Positions 24,801 through 42,112 are shown, counted from the first letter of the stretch. The stretch: DNA of 64,000 nt from Apostichopus japonicus (GCF_037975245.1 NC_092574.1:10054713-10118712); one strand, 5' to 3'. Program-made: numbers and translations. The notes: generated from the sequence alone by a model not told the origin.

Positions 24801-27552
24801 TAAGGATCAACATAAATCCATACTTTAGCAATGCGCTAAATAGTTGAACGTGTTTAAAAGTAGGCTGTAGTGGATGAAACAGGAATGATGAGCAAAAAAC
24901 TACTTGTTACATATAATATAATTGCCGGACCCCTGGGACCATCTTCAGCCAGTTAATTATAGTGCAATGAATAAATGTAACAATTACGATGAGCATGGAG
25001 GTTTAAGAAATTGACAATAATACACATATAAATGAAGTAATTCAATCGATTCAATATCAATGAAAATAAACGAATATCAAACTGATATTCTGTTGCCTGA
25101 AGTTGGTGGCCTATAATTAACCAAAAAGTTGTATATGTATGTAGGCCAAAACCATATTCATTTTTGGAATTTTGTATCGCAAAGACATGACCCTTTTTTT
25201 CTTTAAATTTAATGGCATTTTGTGACAGCATCTTACCACAGCAGAAATGCTTGAAAAACATTGGTATAGTCTATGTAAAAGAAGAATGGATCCATGGTTA
25301 CGAGATAATCCTTATAGGAAGGTCATGCATATACTGTCTAGACGTTTAACATGAACGGTGTCCATGGATATCAATACAAAAGTGCTTTATTTTTCACATT
25401 TGTGAATAAAATTGATTTCAAAGAGAGTATATTCCCTGTGTTAAAAAAAGAAAGAAAAAATATGAAAAGGAAAAGAATAATAAAAAAGGAATGATTAAAA
25501 GTCAAAGAACTTCACTTCTACTCCGAATTCAGGAAGCACTATATCTTGCTTGCACCTTCGAAGTATTTTTCCTCCTTATATTGTTTAATGATCTCATTAG
25601 ACATTCGTTAATCTCTTATAATAATTGCAAGAGTTCAAGACATAGGGTGGTGGTTGGGGGGGGGGGGGTGGGGGGTAGCCTACTCCAGAAGGCGTTTATC
25701 AATTTGAAAATGTTTACAATTAAGGGTGGAGTACACTAATACCTTCTAATATGTCTATATTATACACCGCACCAAAACCTTTTTTTGCCATACGTGTTGA
25801 ACATACTATGAATTAAGCCAAATGATGAAGATTATTTCAAAGAATTCCCACAGCTACACCCCATTTACTTAGCTCACAATCTCACGTGATTATATCAAAG
25901 ATTGTTTATTAAAAAAAGAAAGAAAAAAGACACTTTAGATTATTAACAAACAGCATCATTCCACAAAGACAAGAGAACTAATGAAAAGTTCGTCAATGTA
26001 GAACATACATATACAAAGGCCAGCAATTACGCGACGCCCACTTGAAATAGCTTCTTATTTGCTAATGGTGTACGGTATTTAGCTATAGCACGGAATAGAA
26101 GCAATATAATTGCGTTTACATAAATGTGTGTATAAGTCACTTGTTGTCAAGGGTTTGACAATTGTTTCAGGCAAGCTTCCTGCTGGAATAATACTTCAGC
26201 TGTAAAATGAAAATATTGGAAGAATTCTGCATTTTTGCATGTAGAGAAGCCCGCTATTGTTAGCGATCCAATTTTGTTAAAAGTATAACTTTGGTCATAA
26301 TTTTCAGTTTTGATATATTTAAGTCTAAGGAAAATATAGAGAAGATTAAGTTATAGTAATGTTCCTCTATATCTATTTCCGTTTTCAAAATATTCACCTT
26401 TACATGATAATAAATCTATGGAATGCTCCTTTAAGGCTAAACTGATGACGCAGTCGGCTCCTCAGTGTATATAGGCCATAATGTTTAAATGTGAATCGAT
26501 TGTACTATAAATTTTAATAACTGAAACAAAACATGTTCTTTAAATCTCACGTAAACAACAGAGCACCGTTTGATGACATGAAACACCATTCGTACTTGTC
26601 AAATTGGTTATACACAGTATAGAAACATGTCATTTTAAGGGCCATAAACAAATCTTGCTTTCCTATTTAGTTTGGCGTTGTATCTCATATTCATATGTGT
26701 ATTAGACTATATAGTCCAGTCGCTTTCATTAATTAGCCTCAACAGTTTAAACGGTCAGTTCTCAATAAAAAAAAAATGTTATAGAAAACCAACATGGACT
26801 TATGTCAATGCCTGTTTCACGATCTAACAAAGTCATCCTTTAACCGGAATTAGAGTATGGGGAAGGGTGGGGGGGGGTGGGAGGAAGTCAGTAAAAAGAT
26901 GACCAAATAGTCTCACAAAACTTTCAAACGAGATGGATAGACGAGGGAAACAGCGCTATACAGACATGTCCGATCATTACTGAGCTCTTCAATGACTCTG
27001 ATATTTTGGTGTTTAAATAAGTAATACATTGCTAATACTTGGGAAACGTGGTTGACACAAATAGTACGAATATTAACCAGTTTGGAGAACATATAAAAGT
27101 CATATAAATCAAGATATATCCAGTGTTTTGTGTTTCTTTTCTCTTTGTACTTGAAATGCTGAAAGAGACCCTAAGAATACATTTTCCAGTCATTGGCAAA
27201 ATTGTGCATATTTAGTCTGCGTTGTTTGCATTTTATGGCATGCTTCAGAATGGAAAGGAAATTAGAAAATTAGAAAAAAGAAAATAGAAAAAAAAAACGA
27301 AAAAGGAAACAAATAAATGCCGACGGAATGGGATTTTCCCGACGATTGCGGAAAATTTTTATTTTTTTATTTTTTATTGAATGCAATTAAATGTCAATAT
27401 CGATATTAGATTATATAAATATATGGAGCAGTGTAATACTTTATAATTATGGAGAAAACATCAAGTAACTGCTTCTTATATATGCAGAGAGGCTTTTTCT
27501 ATGTTTGCGTATACGGCCTTGTATACTAATGCTTTCGTTGTTGTTCTTGCAG
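24801..27552. other. Intergenic, no gene seen
   Basis: The interval is AT-rich. It holds one copy of the CCTTAAAGGAGCAT repeat family at 26379-26470 (minus) and G-runs at 25650 and 26865. No coding sequence is supported. Confidence 0.4.
26379..26470 (-). repeat. Dispersed repeat family 2, copy 1
   Basis: Read on the minus strand it contains TTTAGCCTTAAAGGAGCATT, then GGTGAATAT and AAAACGGAA. These match, in order, the copies at 33400-33540 and 58798-58945. Confidence 0.65.
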
Positions 27553-27654
27553 GAGCCTACACTGCAGTATCAGGGAAAATAGTTTACACATACGCACAGT
27601 AGCTGAACAAAACAGGAACTTAGAACTTTCTTCACCAAGTGTGGTCTACATCAG
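27553..27654 (+). other. Candidate non-coding 5' exon (possibly of the TRPC gene)
   Basis: A strong pyrimidine tract (CTTTCGTTGTTGTTCTTGCAG) ends at 27552. A consensus donor, CAG|GTAAGT, starts at 27655. The 102 bases between contain no ATG at all and have stops in two frames, as expected for an untranslated exon. The next good plus-strand exon known is the TRPC first coding exon, whose acceptor at 50498-50499 shows that at least one upstream exon exists. The assignment to TRPC is inference. Confidence 0.4.
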
Positions 27655-27689
27655 GTAAGTAAAGCTAAGCGTAATACATTTATAGGTCA

Positions 27690-27955
<266 letters not shown>

Positions 27956-29349
27956 TATACAAGGTTATTACCGAATATTTGCGCATATAGAGCCTTGTAA
28001 CATATCCGTACCAATACCCTGGGACATTTTGGCGTGTACTCGTATAGAGTTCCCATGCTGTTGTACTCGTTTACTGCAAATATGCTGAAAACCTCCGTAA
28101 CAAACTAAAAAAGAAATATATTTTAACATCTTCTTTGGAATGCTGTCAATTGTATAGGATTATTCCAGATGTAACAATAGTTGACATAGGTTATAATAAC
28201 ACTGCTGAAATCGCTGTAGCGTCAGATACGGTGATTGGAATTTTACGCTATATAAAGCGCGGTGTCGATTGCTTCAAATAAATCACTCACTTTTTTTGTC
28301 AGAAAAAAAAAACAAATCGCCAGTTAAAGTCATAACTTTTGAAGTTCAGTATACTCCTTGAAGATTTGCCGTCTAAATGATCTTATGTATAGGCTGTACC
28401 TCGCATGTGTCAAGAATCGTTGTATTCAACAAACGGTGCTGTAGTATTTAAATAAAATTATTGTTCAAATCTTATTTTCGATTACCCAATAGACTGCGTG
28501 GTTGAAATGTCCAATGTTTCCGCCCTTCCCCTACGTCCCCTTGTCGTACATAACAGAAGTGACACTATTATACATGAACTAAAATAGTGCATGTATATAC
28601 CCGGAGCGGACTGGCTTTCCGGCTACGAACTCGTGGTTGCGAAGGGGGGGTGGGGGAGGGGGAGGGCTACTGTCGCCGATTACGCAGCTTGTTGCAAGGT
28701 CCTATAGCACCGCCGGTCTATGTATTGAACTGACGTATGAGACCATACCGTGTTGCTTGGAAAGTCGTGTCGTGCTGTTAACATCAGTTGATTGAGTTTC
28801 CAACGTGAAATCTAAATAAATGAGGAATAAAAAGCAGACATAAGAAAGAATAAAAAGTTAGTTCCTTGCCAATGTAACATAAAACCTATTGCAAAAGGAC
28901 ATAAAATCCTATACGGTGTACCTTACTGCAATATATCACGTCTTTGCAACTAATTTATTCAAATTGCTTGAGGTGAAGGACAAATTGTATCTTCTGATCT
29001 ATTTGTAACGAGCGGATATTGTAAATTTCAACCTAACACGCCCGTCGTTTGAAGATTTTTGTTAAGGCTTAAGTTTCAAACAAATGCGAAATATTACCAT
29101 AATTTATATGTAAATAACTACTAACTGATTGCACCTTACCGTGGATAATCAGCTGCTGCCGTTACGTTATACAACAGTTGTTTTCATTTATGCGGACACA
29201 ACCTAATTGACCGCACTTGACGATCAAATGTTACAGTAACCGTATAAAGATTTCTACATGTTAACCTCTATAATTCTTTTTTACAAAAGAATTAGCTACA
29301 CTGAATGCAAGAAGAACGAATACACTACACCCAGGTGCTTAAACATCTA
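27956..29349. other. No gene seen
   Basis: The interval is AT-rich with one G-rich patch at about 28640-28670. No exon or repeat boundary could be supported. Confidence 0.4.
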
Positions 29350-29690
29350 TCTTTTAACGTGTATACCTATATCTATACCTATACTGACCTGTAAGTGCTT
29401 AGGCCAATATATACTCCGTGACCCTAAACTATCACCCTGGCTATAGGCTTAGTTACCTATACCAACACATATCGACATATACCCATCTTCCTTAGTTCAT
29501 ATATAGGAATACTTACCTTGTTAACGTGTACCTCTCTATACCTATACTGACCTGTAACTGCCAGCTTAGGTCTATACCCAGCCTTTACTATCAACCTGCC
29601 TATAGGCTTACCTACCTACCAATCCATATCGACATACGTATCTTCCTAACTTCCTATACATTTAAATACTTACCTTATACCTATATACTC
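29350..29690 (+). repeat. Two-copy ~168-bp diverged tandem duplication
   Basis: Both halves run through TTAACGTGTA, ATACCTATACTGACCTGTAA, GCTTAGG, GGCTATAGGCTTA or GCCTATAGGCTTA, CATATCGACATA and CTTACCTT in order. The flanks are TACCTAT-rich. Confidence 0.8.
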
Positions 29691-29868
29691 ACCAATTTAC
29701 TTATACCTACCTATTTACCATCTATATCTATACATATCTACACATACCGATAAATACAAATATGTAAAAAAAAGTCGGTTTCAAATATATATAGGCCCGT
29801 GGTTCGAATTCCGGTGGAGGCTGAAAGTTTTTTCACTGTTCTTGATTTTCCAACTCATTACGATTTTC

Positions 29869-29970
<102 letters not shown>

Positions 29971-30160
29971 CTATAAATGCTGGTGTCTATAATTTAACTC
30001 GTTTAGCCGTTTAAGATATATATTTGGCCTCAGCACTTACAATAGCCCATGTTTTCCGCTAAGCTATACGGTATATTAAATTCATCACAACGTAATTGAA
30101 CATGAAAGTACGTCAATTTATGCATCTTCGTAACCATAGAAAAGAAAATTAAAGACTAAA

Positions 30161-30162
<2 letters not shown>

Positions 30163-30202
<40 letters not shown>

Positions 30203-30230
30203 GGAGAGAGCAAAAACACACACACACACA
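30163..30230 (+). repeat. (AG)n and (CA)n microsatellites
   Basis: An AG run is followed by GTGGAGAGAG and a short CA run. Confidence 0.95.
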
Positions 30231-31534
30231 GCAGACCCATCGTCTAATTATTGGAAAAAAGTCTTTGATAAGTAAGCTGGTATGTTTGCCACTACATATA
30301 CTTACACGCTATCTGCACACGCATGCACGAACGCGTGAAAATCTATTGTGTCACGAACAAGTGCGGTCCATCAAGTTTGATAGATTCGAAAGCTATCATT
30401 TTACGGTCGCAGTCTCACTATGTAAACTTGCCAAATTTAAAAATACCAGTAGACGTGGAAAGGTGAACTTTATACCTCTTAAAACAGATGCCAGCGAATT
30501 TATTGTTAACCTATTAAGTCAACTCCATTAAGGATTGAATAACGGTAGTTAAAAAACAAAAATAAAATTGAAATAAAGAGCGCAAAATCGGCGGTTGATA
30601 TTTGTGTATCATGATGGTAATATAGGATAACCTATACTATGTAGTATGTACAGACATATTATATCATATCGCGTTAGGCTATACATACTGTATCTACTGA
30701 AATAGTATATAGTATTAACATTTTACATCGAAACAGTTGGTAAATGGATCCACATGTTTCGTGAGCCAATTCGGACATATGAATGCCTTGCTATCAATGA
30801 CTGTGTGTGTACCTTGACAAACTGCAGTAGACGCATATCTATAGGAGCATATAGAAAAACCACCATACCACTAAAACCAGTAGATATGGTACTGAATTAG
30901 GCAATAAATGTTGTGAACTGAAGCACACACAAAAAGTTGTTCAGAAGTGAAATAAAACAGACTAAGGCAATGAGCATGTTAATACTCATTCAATTATTCC
31001 AGCAAAATTCGCAGGTCTTGATCTATTGACTCAAATTCAGAGCCAATAAGTGAAGCTCCCTGGACAGTTTGCTGGGCCCTGGTTCAACAAACGAATTTTA
31101 TACGATCTTACACTGTTTTGTTGGACTGAGGGAATGTGGGGGTCGGGGTGGATGAGCGGGGGGGGGGGTAGCGGGAGGTAAATGTTTAGAATTTTGCTCT
31201 CAAAAGGCAAGAGAATTCGCTACTCACAGATTGACACTCTCAAAGAGGGAACTTCCACTCTTTGGATTTAAAAGTTTGGCAAATCTTCTATACTGTGAAT
31301 AGCGAACTGAACAATTGCCAATTAAGCCTTAAAGGAGCATGCATTCCTTAGATTCAGTTACAATTTTCTTGCTGTGTATTAAAAAATCAAGAGAAATCCA
31401 TTGTTATTTTCAAGGAGCGCCTCGTTCGTGCTGAGTTGGAAAGCAACGTAATAGTTTCATTCAACGCAAATCGCGGTTCTTTTGAGTTACAGCCAAATTG
31501 ATAAACTCAGTCGGCCGTCCATGCAAACTACCTA
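30231..31534. other. No gene seen
   Basis: An open frame at 30265-30531 has no recognisable domain. A fragment of repeat family 2 (CCTTAAAGGAGCAT) lies at 31327-31340. A poly-G tract lies near 31160. Confidence 0.4.
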
Positions 31535-35591
<4,057 letters not shown>

Positions 35592-35710
35592 TATGTAAAA
35601 GTTGAGAGGGCCCCTGACGTTTCGTTCCTAGCAGGATCTACTTTCAAAGGGTAACTATTATAGCCTCTGAAAGAAGATCGAAAAGTCATGTCCCTCTAAT
35701 CTTTTACATA
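35592..35710. mobile_element. Short inverted-repeat element, motif family F
   Basis: The 119-bp segment starts TATGTAAAAG-TT-GAGAGGG and ends with the inverse CCCTCTAAT-CTTTTACATA. Just inside each end is a copy of the TGACGTTTCG ... AGCAGGATCT motif found in the TRPC intron, one per strand (35608-35652 minus, 35661-35694 plus, the latter degenerate). It has no coding content. The family is not identified. Confidence 0.55.
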
Positions 35711-35966
35711 CCTACCCCGGCTCTTTGCAATAAAGATAAGCAGTTGCTTACAGTGTTTCTCTCTCTCTAGGATATATGAACACTGAAACTAGAGGAATGA
35801 AGAGCTTATTTGCCTCCCATCGGAACATTCATTAAAAGTAAATCCACTCGTTTCTCATGAACAGGGACTCTCTACCGTGATTCGTCATTCAGACTAAACC
35901 GCATATCGTATATCAAATATGTACATTATTCACTGTCTTCTTTGCAGTATATTTTTAATGTTAAAG

Positions 35967-35969
<3 letters not shown>

Positions 35970-36014
<45 letters not shown>

Positions 36015-36033
36015 GTATATGTATATGTATTTG

Positions 36034-36102
<69 letters not shown>

Positions 36103-36104
36103 AC
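35970..36104. repeat. (TA)n microsatellite
   Basis: TA-rich with GTATATGTAT interruptions in the middle. Confidence 0.95.
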
Positions 36105-37053
36105 ACCGAACGATTTTTTTCTTATTGCATGAAATATATGGATGATGTCGCTTTAAAAATAAAAGTTGCAGCGTGGACTATAATATAAGTCGTGTTGGTT
36201 GATTCATAGTCCATAATACATACAATATTAAGCATATGGATGACTACACTTCCTCATAATATTAATATTAATATGCAATAGATCATTTAGAAAGCAACTT
36301 CTATCAATCAATAGGTTTCTTTTCAACACCATCATGCATTTTTTTTTTATAGATATTACCTTAGAATCAACAGTTTAAGTGACTGGAGCACGTAGTTTAG
36401 CAATACATTTCGCTCAACTGGATCAGTATGTCATATACACACAACACAAGAAGCTGTAGGAATATGTATAAAGAATATTTTGGTCATAGCATGTTTGCAT
36501 TTTACATGTATATTTCAAATCCATATTAAGCAACCTCCTATATGGGAAAAAAAATCAAACATATACAGTGTGTATTTATCTAAAAAAAAACAAAAAAACA
36601 ATCGTTCCTATTTAAATTTAATAGGGTTCATTTTTTGATATATTGATCGACGATAACCACTCCACCTTGCAAATGTAGAAACCCTAAACGTAAGAATTGC
36701 GTCATGTGACCATGACTTTTACGACCCTGGCTCATTCACAATATCAGTAGACTCTATTTATGCTACAAAAAGCCGTCTTTTTCCTATCTTGAATGTTACA
36801 CAATGACCTTTTTCTATCGACATATAAAATTAAAATGTTACATTTATAACTGTCCGGTGGGTATTTCTGTACGTAGGCGTTTGGAAATTGGTTGGTCAAG
36901 ATTTGGTAAAAGAGACTAACTCCATGCAGTGGGTTTACATAACGAGCCAGCTTATTTCTTCCTTAACGAATCTCACGGGGCCTGAAATATCGACTTTTAT
37001 TTTGTCTGATGGGCATATGCGGTCAGTCATTAAAATACACGAACGGCCGGCCT

Positions 37054-37056
<3 letters not shown>
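36105..37056. other. No gene seen
   Basis: AT-rich sequence without a supported feature. Confidence 0.4.
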
Positions 37057-37092
<36 letters not shown>

Positions 37093-37101
37093 TATATATA
37101 T

Positions 37102-37144
<43 letters not shown>

Positions 37145-37260
37145 TATATACACACACACACATATATATATATATCTATATATATATATATATATCTATA
37201 TATATATATGTGTGTGTGTGTCAATACGTCTATATGTGTGTATCTATATGTGGTTGTCTG
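37057..37260. repeat. (TA)n/(CA)n/(TG)n compound microsatellite
   Basis: TA runs alternate with short ACACACAC blocks and end in TGTGTGTGTG. Confidence 0.95.
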
Positions 37261-37940
37261 TGTGGTAAAGGCTACCATTGAAATTGACAACCATCGTTAC
37301 ACAAAGTGTTTTTTTATAATCAAAATAACTAGTTTAATACTTTGCAACGGCGCGCGAAATCGCACTCGGCATTTTCGAGAATGTAATCTTTCTTCTCTAT
37401 ATGCCATCAATATCTTATATATACATGTTACTATGACAACGTTCTCGGTTCGTGCCAATGTGCGGGTTTGTTCGGGCGCTGTAGATTCTTTGTTCACCTG
37501 TGGCTCACGTAACTTGCTTCGTGCGTACTTTTAGATGATTTTATTACAAATAATGAAAGATAAACAATGAAGGACATCATTATCGGTTGCCTGTATGCGT
37601 GGCAGTTTAAGTGTAATCTCTTTTGATCTTTTCAAGTTTTTTTTTTTAATGTGCAGTGGTGTGTATATGTAGTGCATGTAAATGTATGGATTAATTTGTA
37701 TAGCCCTACGGTCTATACTTATACGTTGTAATACTGCGTGCGTTGTGTCGTGTGCATGCATCGTGTACAACTTATATATTAGGCTGGTAGGCCTATACTT
37801 AATTTGATATAATCTTGTTTTAATGTATTTTTTAGCGTTCCATCGTCCATTTAACCCAGGTTGATTGAGCAATACTAGAATTTAGATTTACATTTAGTCA
37901 AACTGAGACACTAAGAGAAGGCTAATGCGGGGGTAAATCC
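37261..37940. other. No gene seen; CpG-richer patch and X-box-like site
   Basis: Bases 37345-37525 are noticeably richer in CpG (GGCGCGCG, TCGGTTCGTG, TTCGGGCGC) than their surroundings. They contain GTTACTATGACAAC at 37427-37440, which matches 12 of 14 positions of an RFX X-box (GTTRCCATGGYAAC). This could be a promoter, but no transcript start can be read. Confidence 0.3.
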
Positions 37941-38390
37941 ATGAATTTTAATTTCAATCCTCAACAGTTTGTCGTTCTGGCACTTTTACGTTAGTATGTA
38001 TTTATTATACATAAAACAAAATATGTAAAAAACAAACAGGAAAATTATTAAAAACAAATTCTTCATGAATTTTAATTTCAACCCTCAACAGTTTGTCGTT
38101 CGGACACTTTTACGTTAGTATATATCAATTATATATAAAAAATGATGTAAAGAACAAACAGGAAAATTATTAAAAACAAATTCTTCATGAATTTTTCATT
38201 TCAATCCTCAACAAATTGTCGTTCGGGCAATTTTTACGTTATTATATATTAATTATATATATAAAAAAAATATGTAAACGCAAACAGGAAAATTATTTAA
38301 ATCAAATTCTGCATGAATTTTAATTTCAATCCTCAACAGTTTGTCGTTCGGACACTTTTACGTTAGTATATATTAATTATATATAAAAAT
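37941..38390 (+). repeat. ~124-bp minisatellite, 3.6 copies
   Basis: Units start at 37941, 38065, 38187 and 38313 with CATGAATTTTAATTTCAA(T/C)CC. They continue through CTCAACAGTTTGTCGTTC, CACTTTTACGTTA, TATATTAATTATATA and AACAGGAAAATTATT. The fourth copy is truncated. Divergence between copies is a few percent. Confidence 0.92.
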
Positions 38391-40204
38391 TAAAATGCGA
38401 TTGCAATTTTTAATTTACTTCATTATTTCATTTAAACTGAAATAGCATGCTTATGACCCATATCATTATTTCCCTTTATAGGATTAGAGTTTTGAGAAAC
38501 TCACTAGGGGATCGAACTAAATATCTGAAATTATATAACTCAAAAAGGTGATTAAAGCTCACCTTCAATGTTAAGACAAAAGAACCGGTTGAATAACGGG
38601 TATAGAGTATAATAAACAGGCGCAGTATGGTAATTTAATAGTGTGAAACAATTTTTAATCGCAAAATGTTGGCAAATGTACACAAAGTCCCTATCATAGA
38701 TTTATTATTTAATAAAATTGTTAGCATAGGGTTTTGTGGTATATATAAGGTCATATAAGGTGATACATAATATCGCTGGCTAGTTGAGGGAGGGGTGGGG
38801 TGGGTAGGGAAGAGATGTCATGTCGAGGAAATTAAATGTCGTGATTATTCTGATGCATTTTTAGGCATCTTTTCTCAAACAGTTTTTAAAATTATTATAA
38901 TTTTTTGATTTCGTTAAATAAGAGCATTTCAAATATAACTTAAATTTGATTGTTCAGAAACGTTTGCTCACGGTCAACTCATATTGCAAATTGTTAATGC
39001 ATTTTTGATTTAATGAATTGGGAAATTAAAGATTCAAATCCATTTAAACTTGCCGTCTCATTCAACTGATTTCAATTCCATTTGATAGTCTGCTGTAAAA
39101 GGCTTTAATTTGAAGAGAATACAGTGATTGCAGTCAACCGTACAGTTTTTTTTTCTCGTTTTCTTGGAATTTCCAAAATAGTCCCAATCCATAGGCTTTC
39201 AATTAGAGGTTCTACTCATGATACTTGCTCCTTACGATAGTAATACTCGTGTTATATAAACCGTTGTTCTGTCCATGCGCAATGCGAACAGGGAGGATCA
39301 TTTAAACGCTAATAAAAAGTACAGGCAAAAAATCAGTGTATTTCCAGTGTAAATAACTCTGTGCTTTACTTTATAGGTTTATAATGTTGCAAGTGACGTT
39401 GGAAGCTTCCATAATGTAAGGGGGATGGGGGGGGGGGGAGGGTGGAAGGGGTTTGGATCCTCCCTCAGAAGGCTTCTCCTTTCGTCTGAAGAACTCAACA
39501 GGCAATTTCGCAATCTTGCGATGTCTTAAGAAGTTTATTCCACGTGTATAATCCAATATATTTTAGTCTATATATACTCCAAGATACTTTATTAGATATG
39601 TAGTATATAAAACTTTGGGAAATTGATCATTTCTGCATCTGGTTTACCTTTTGTGCTATACATCAAATAATTCAGCTGAATTGATCCAATATCACCATGG
39701 ATTGCATCGAAACGTTCGGAGGAGTGATAGGGAGGGGGTGTGGCGGGGGGGGGGGGGGTTGACAGAAGTATTCTCCTGTCCTCAATTCAATGGTGGGTGC
39801 AGTTCCATTACCAACTCAATCTGCAGCTTCCATGTTCTTGAACCCCCCCCCCCCCACCACCCCACCCCAAAGTATGACGTAACAAGAGGAAGACGTAAAA
39901 ATCTGCGTTATAATAAATATTCGAATTGTTGTCAGATTCATATACAACCTTCAAAATTAAGAAACAAAAATTCTACTCTATTGTCGTCTGCAGGGTCTAC
40001 ATTAGGATCGTAAGTTGCTTACATTACTTGTATACAACAACTCTAACAATAACATCTTACGATGCCTTTAAGGTGTTCTATCTCTCATATAGCTACACAC
40101 ATATGCAAATGAACGATAAATAACGAACTAAGAAAAGGGGGGAAACCCCTCACAACTGGTCTCAGATGGTATTAAAAAGGGAGAGAGATCAGAGAGCACC
40201 TAAA
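38391..40204. other. No gene seen
   Basis: Poly-G and poly-C tracts lie at 39425, 39745 and 39845. No exon or family is recognised. Confidence 0.4.
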
Positions 40205-40670
40205 CATAGGCGTAGGAGGCGGGGATAGGGGGGGGGGGCTGCAGCCCCCCAACCAACATTTTTTGGTGAAAATTCGGGCAATATGCTGATAATTTTTCGG
40301 GCACCTATACTGAAACAAGAATAATTTGCAATGTGTTTTTCAAATTTTTTGGTGAAAATTCGGCAATATGCTGATAATTTTTCGGGCACCTACTGAAAGA
40401 AGAATAATTTGCAGTGTGTTTTTCAATGGTTAAACTTATATTATTTTTATTATTATCGATATTGTTGTAACAATTTCCCCAATAATTATATATTAATATG
40501 GAAGGGTAATAACACGGAAAATGATTGTATGTTATTGGCATGTGATGTAATAACCGATGAATGCCTATATGATATGCACATTAACATGTTACAATTTTGG
40601 TTATATTTTTCGGGCAATTCGTTACAGCCCCCCCCCCCCCCCCAAATGAAATTAGGCTCCTACGCCTATG
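40205..40670 (+). mobile_element. MITE with 8-bp target duplication (copy 1, 466 bp)
   Basis: The ends are inverted repeats, CATAGGCGTAGGAG on the left and CTCCTACGCCTATG on the right, each followed inward by a long G or C tract and CTG. Flanking 8-mers are CACCTAAA (40197-40204) and CACCTAAC (40671-40678), 7 of 8 matching. The interior matches the copy at 54791-55148 in inverted orientation (CGGGCAATTCGTTACAG, AAAACACATTGCA-like segments). A roughly 85-bp internal segment around TTTTTTGGTGAAAATTCGG is duplicated in this copy. It has no coding content. The 8-bp TSD suggests hAT mobilisation, though the terminus does not strictly fit YARNG. Confidence 0.8.
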
Positions 40671-41771
40671 CACCTAACCTACCACTGGAGCCCTACTTTT
40701 CATTCGCGTGACAATTTCAAATCAGTATAACCTTTACTGTATTTAGTGCGGAATAAGTTAACAATATGTCCACTATGCAACAACGTACGGTACTTCACGG
40801 TAACGCCATTTCTAACTGACTGCACACTTTTGCTGGCATAATGCATTGAACAAACTGCATGCGCTGCAGGGCATTATTGACATTAAACTTACGGCGGTTT
40901 AACGGTTTAACTTACGGTTTAACCGGTTAACGCCGGTGCCTTTCAATCATAAGGTACCGAGTTCGAGTCACTCCAAGATGAATGTATGTCGCACAGTTAC
41001 AGAGTTGTTGACTATTGACAATTCATAATCATGGACGTTAAATATGAATCTAAGAGATTGACTGCGGTCAGCTTGCGGCTTTGAAAAGCCAATGATGGCT
41101 TCTTCGCGAGTTCCTGCTTGCAGGGGGATCTAAAATACATACATATATACAAACATACAAACTTTGGAGTAATTTTTTTTTTAGAGAAAAGAAAGAACTT
41201 GAAAAAAATAAGCACAGGGACTATATACGGTAATCATTGAATACAAACAAACTGAAATAAATACAAACAAAAGGGGATAGGACTATAGGAAACGAGGGGT
41301 AGGAGGGGGGGGGGGAGGCGTTACCCATATGAAGCATTTTAGCAATGGCTACAGAAGTCATAAATTTTGATACAATTCGATGTCCGTGACATCTTAAATC
41401 GTAATTGAATTTGATATGCTTCAAAAGTAATTACTACAAGAGATATGAAAATGATTAGAAACTGCTGGCATCTCTGTGGAGGTCAGAAAGTCTGTCATTT
41501 TGTTGTTGATGTTGTTCTATATGCGAATAAATTGACTTATAGTTCTACAATTATTCGATTAATTAAATAGTCCAAATTTACGATGTAGACGAAAAAGTTA
41601 TTGTCAATCAAACAAAACAAATGACATAAGAGGATTAACATTAAGAAATATTATTCAATTTTACTTGCAAAATGTTTATGATCAAAAGTAAAACAATGCA
41701 AGATTGACACCGTCTTCCAAGTTGATAGATATCAGAAGTAGAAATTACAAGTGAAAACCAAGACAAACATT
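40671..41771. other. No gene seen
   Basis: A tRNA-like string near 40930-40980 (ending GAGTTCGAGTCACTCC) may be a SINE remnant, but the A box is not convincing. A poly-G run lies at 41308. Confidence 0.4.
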
Positions 41772-42112
41772 TCCCTGTCCCTGTCCCTGTCCCTGTCCCA
41801 GTCCCTGTCCCTGTCCCAGTCCCAGTCCCAGTCCCAGTCCCTGTCCCTGTCGCCGTCCCTGTCCCTGTCGCTGTTTCTGACCCTGTCGTTGTCCCTGTCC
41901 ATGCCGTTGTCCCTCTCGTTGTCCCTGTTGTTGTCCCTGTCGTTGTCCCTGTCCCTGTCTATGTCGTTGTCCCTCTCGTTGTCCCTCTCGTTGTCCCTGT
42001 CGTTGTCCATGTCCCTGTCGTTGTCCAGTCCCTGTCCCTGTCGTTGTCCCTGTCCACGTCCCTGTCGTTGTCCCTGTCCACGTCCCTGTCCACGTCCCTG
42101 TCCCGCTCCCTG
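41772..42112 (+). repeat. Hexanucleotide array (TCCCTG-type), ~340 bp
   Basis: TCCCTG, TCCCAG, TCGTTG and related hexamers are repeated throughout. Both strands give artefactual open frames (SLSLSL on plus, DRDNDRDN on minus). Confidence 0.95.

Noticed and set aside
29800-29822. Pol III B box GTGGTTCGAATTCC
   Set aside because: There is no A box upstream and no tRNA fold; it is a short isolated match.
40930-40980. tRNA gene or tRNA-derived SINE
   Set aside because: A T-arm-like GAGTTCGAGTCACTCC is present, but no convincing A box, acceptor stem or second copy was found.
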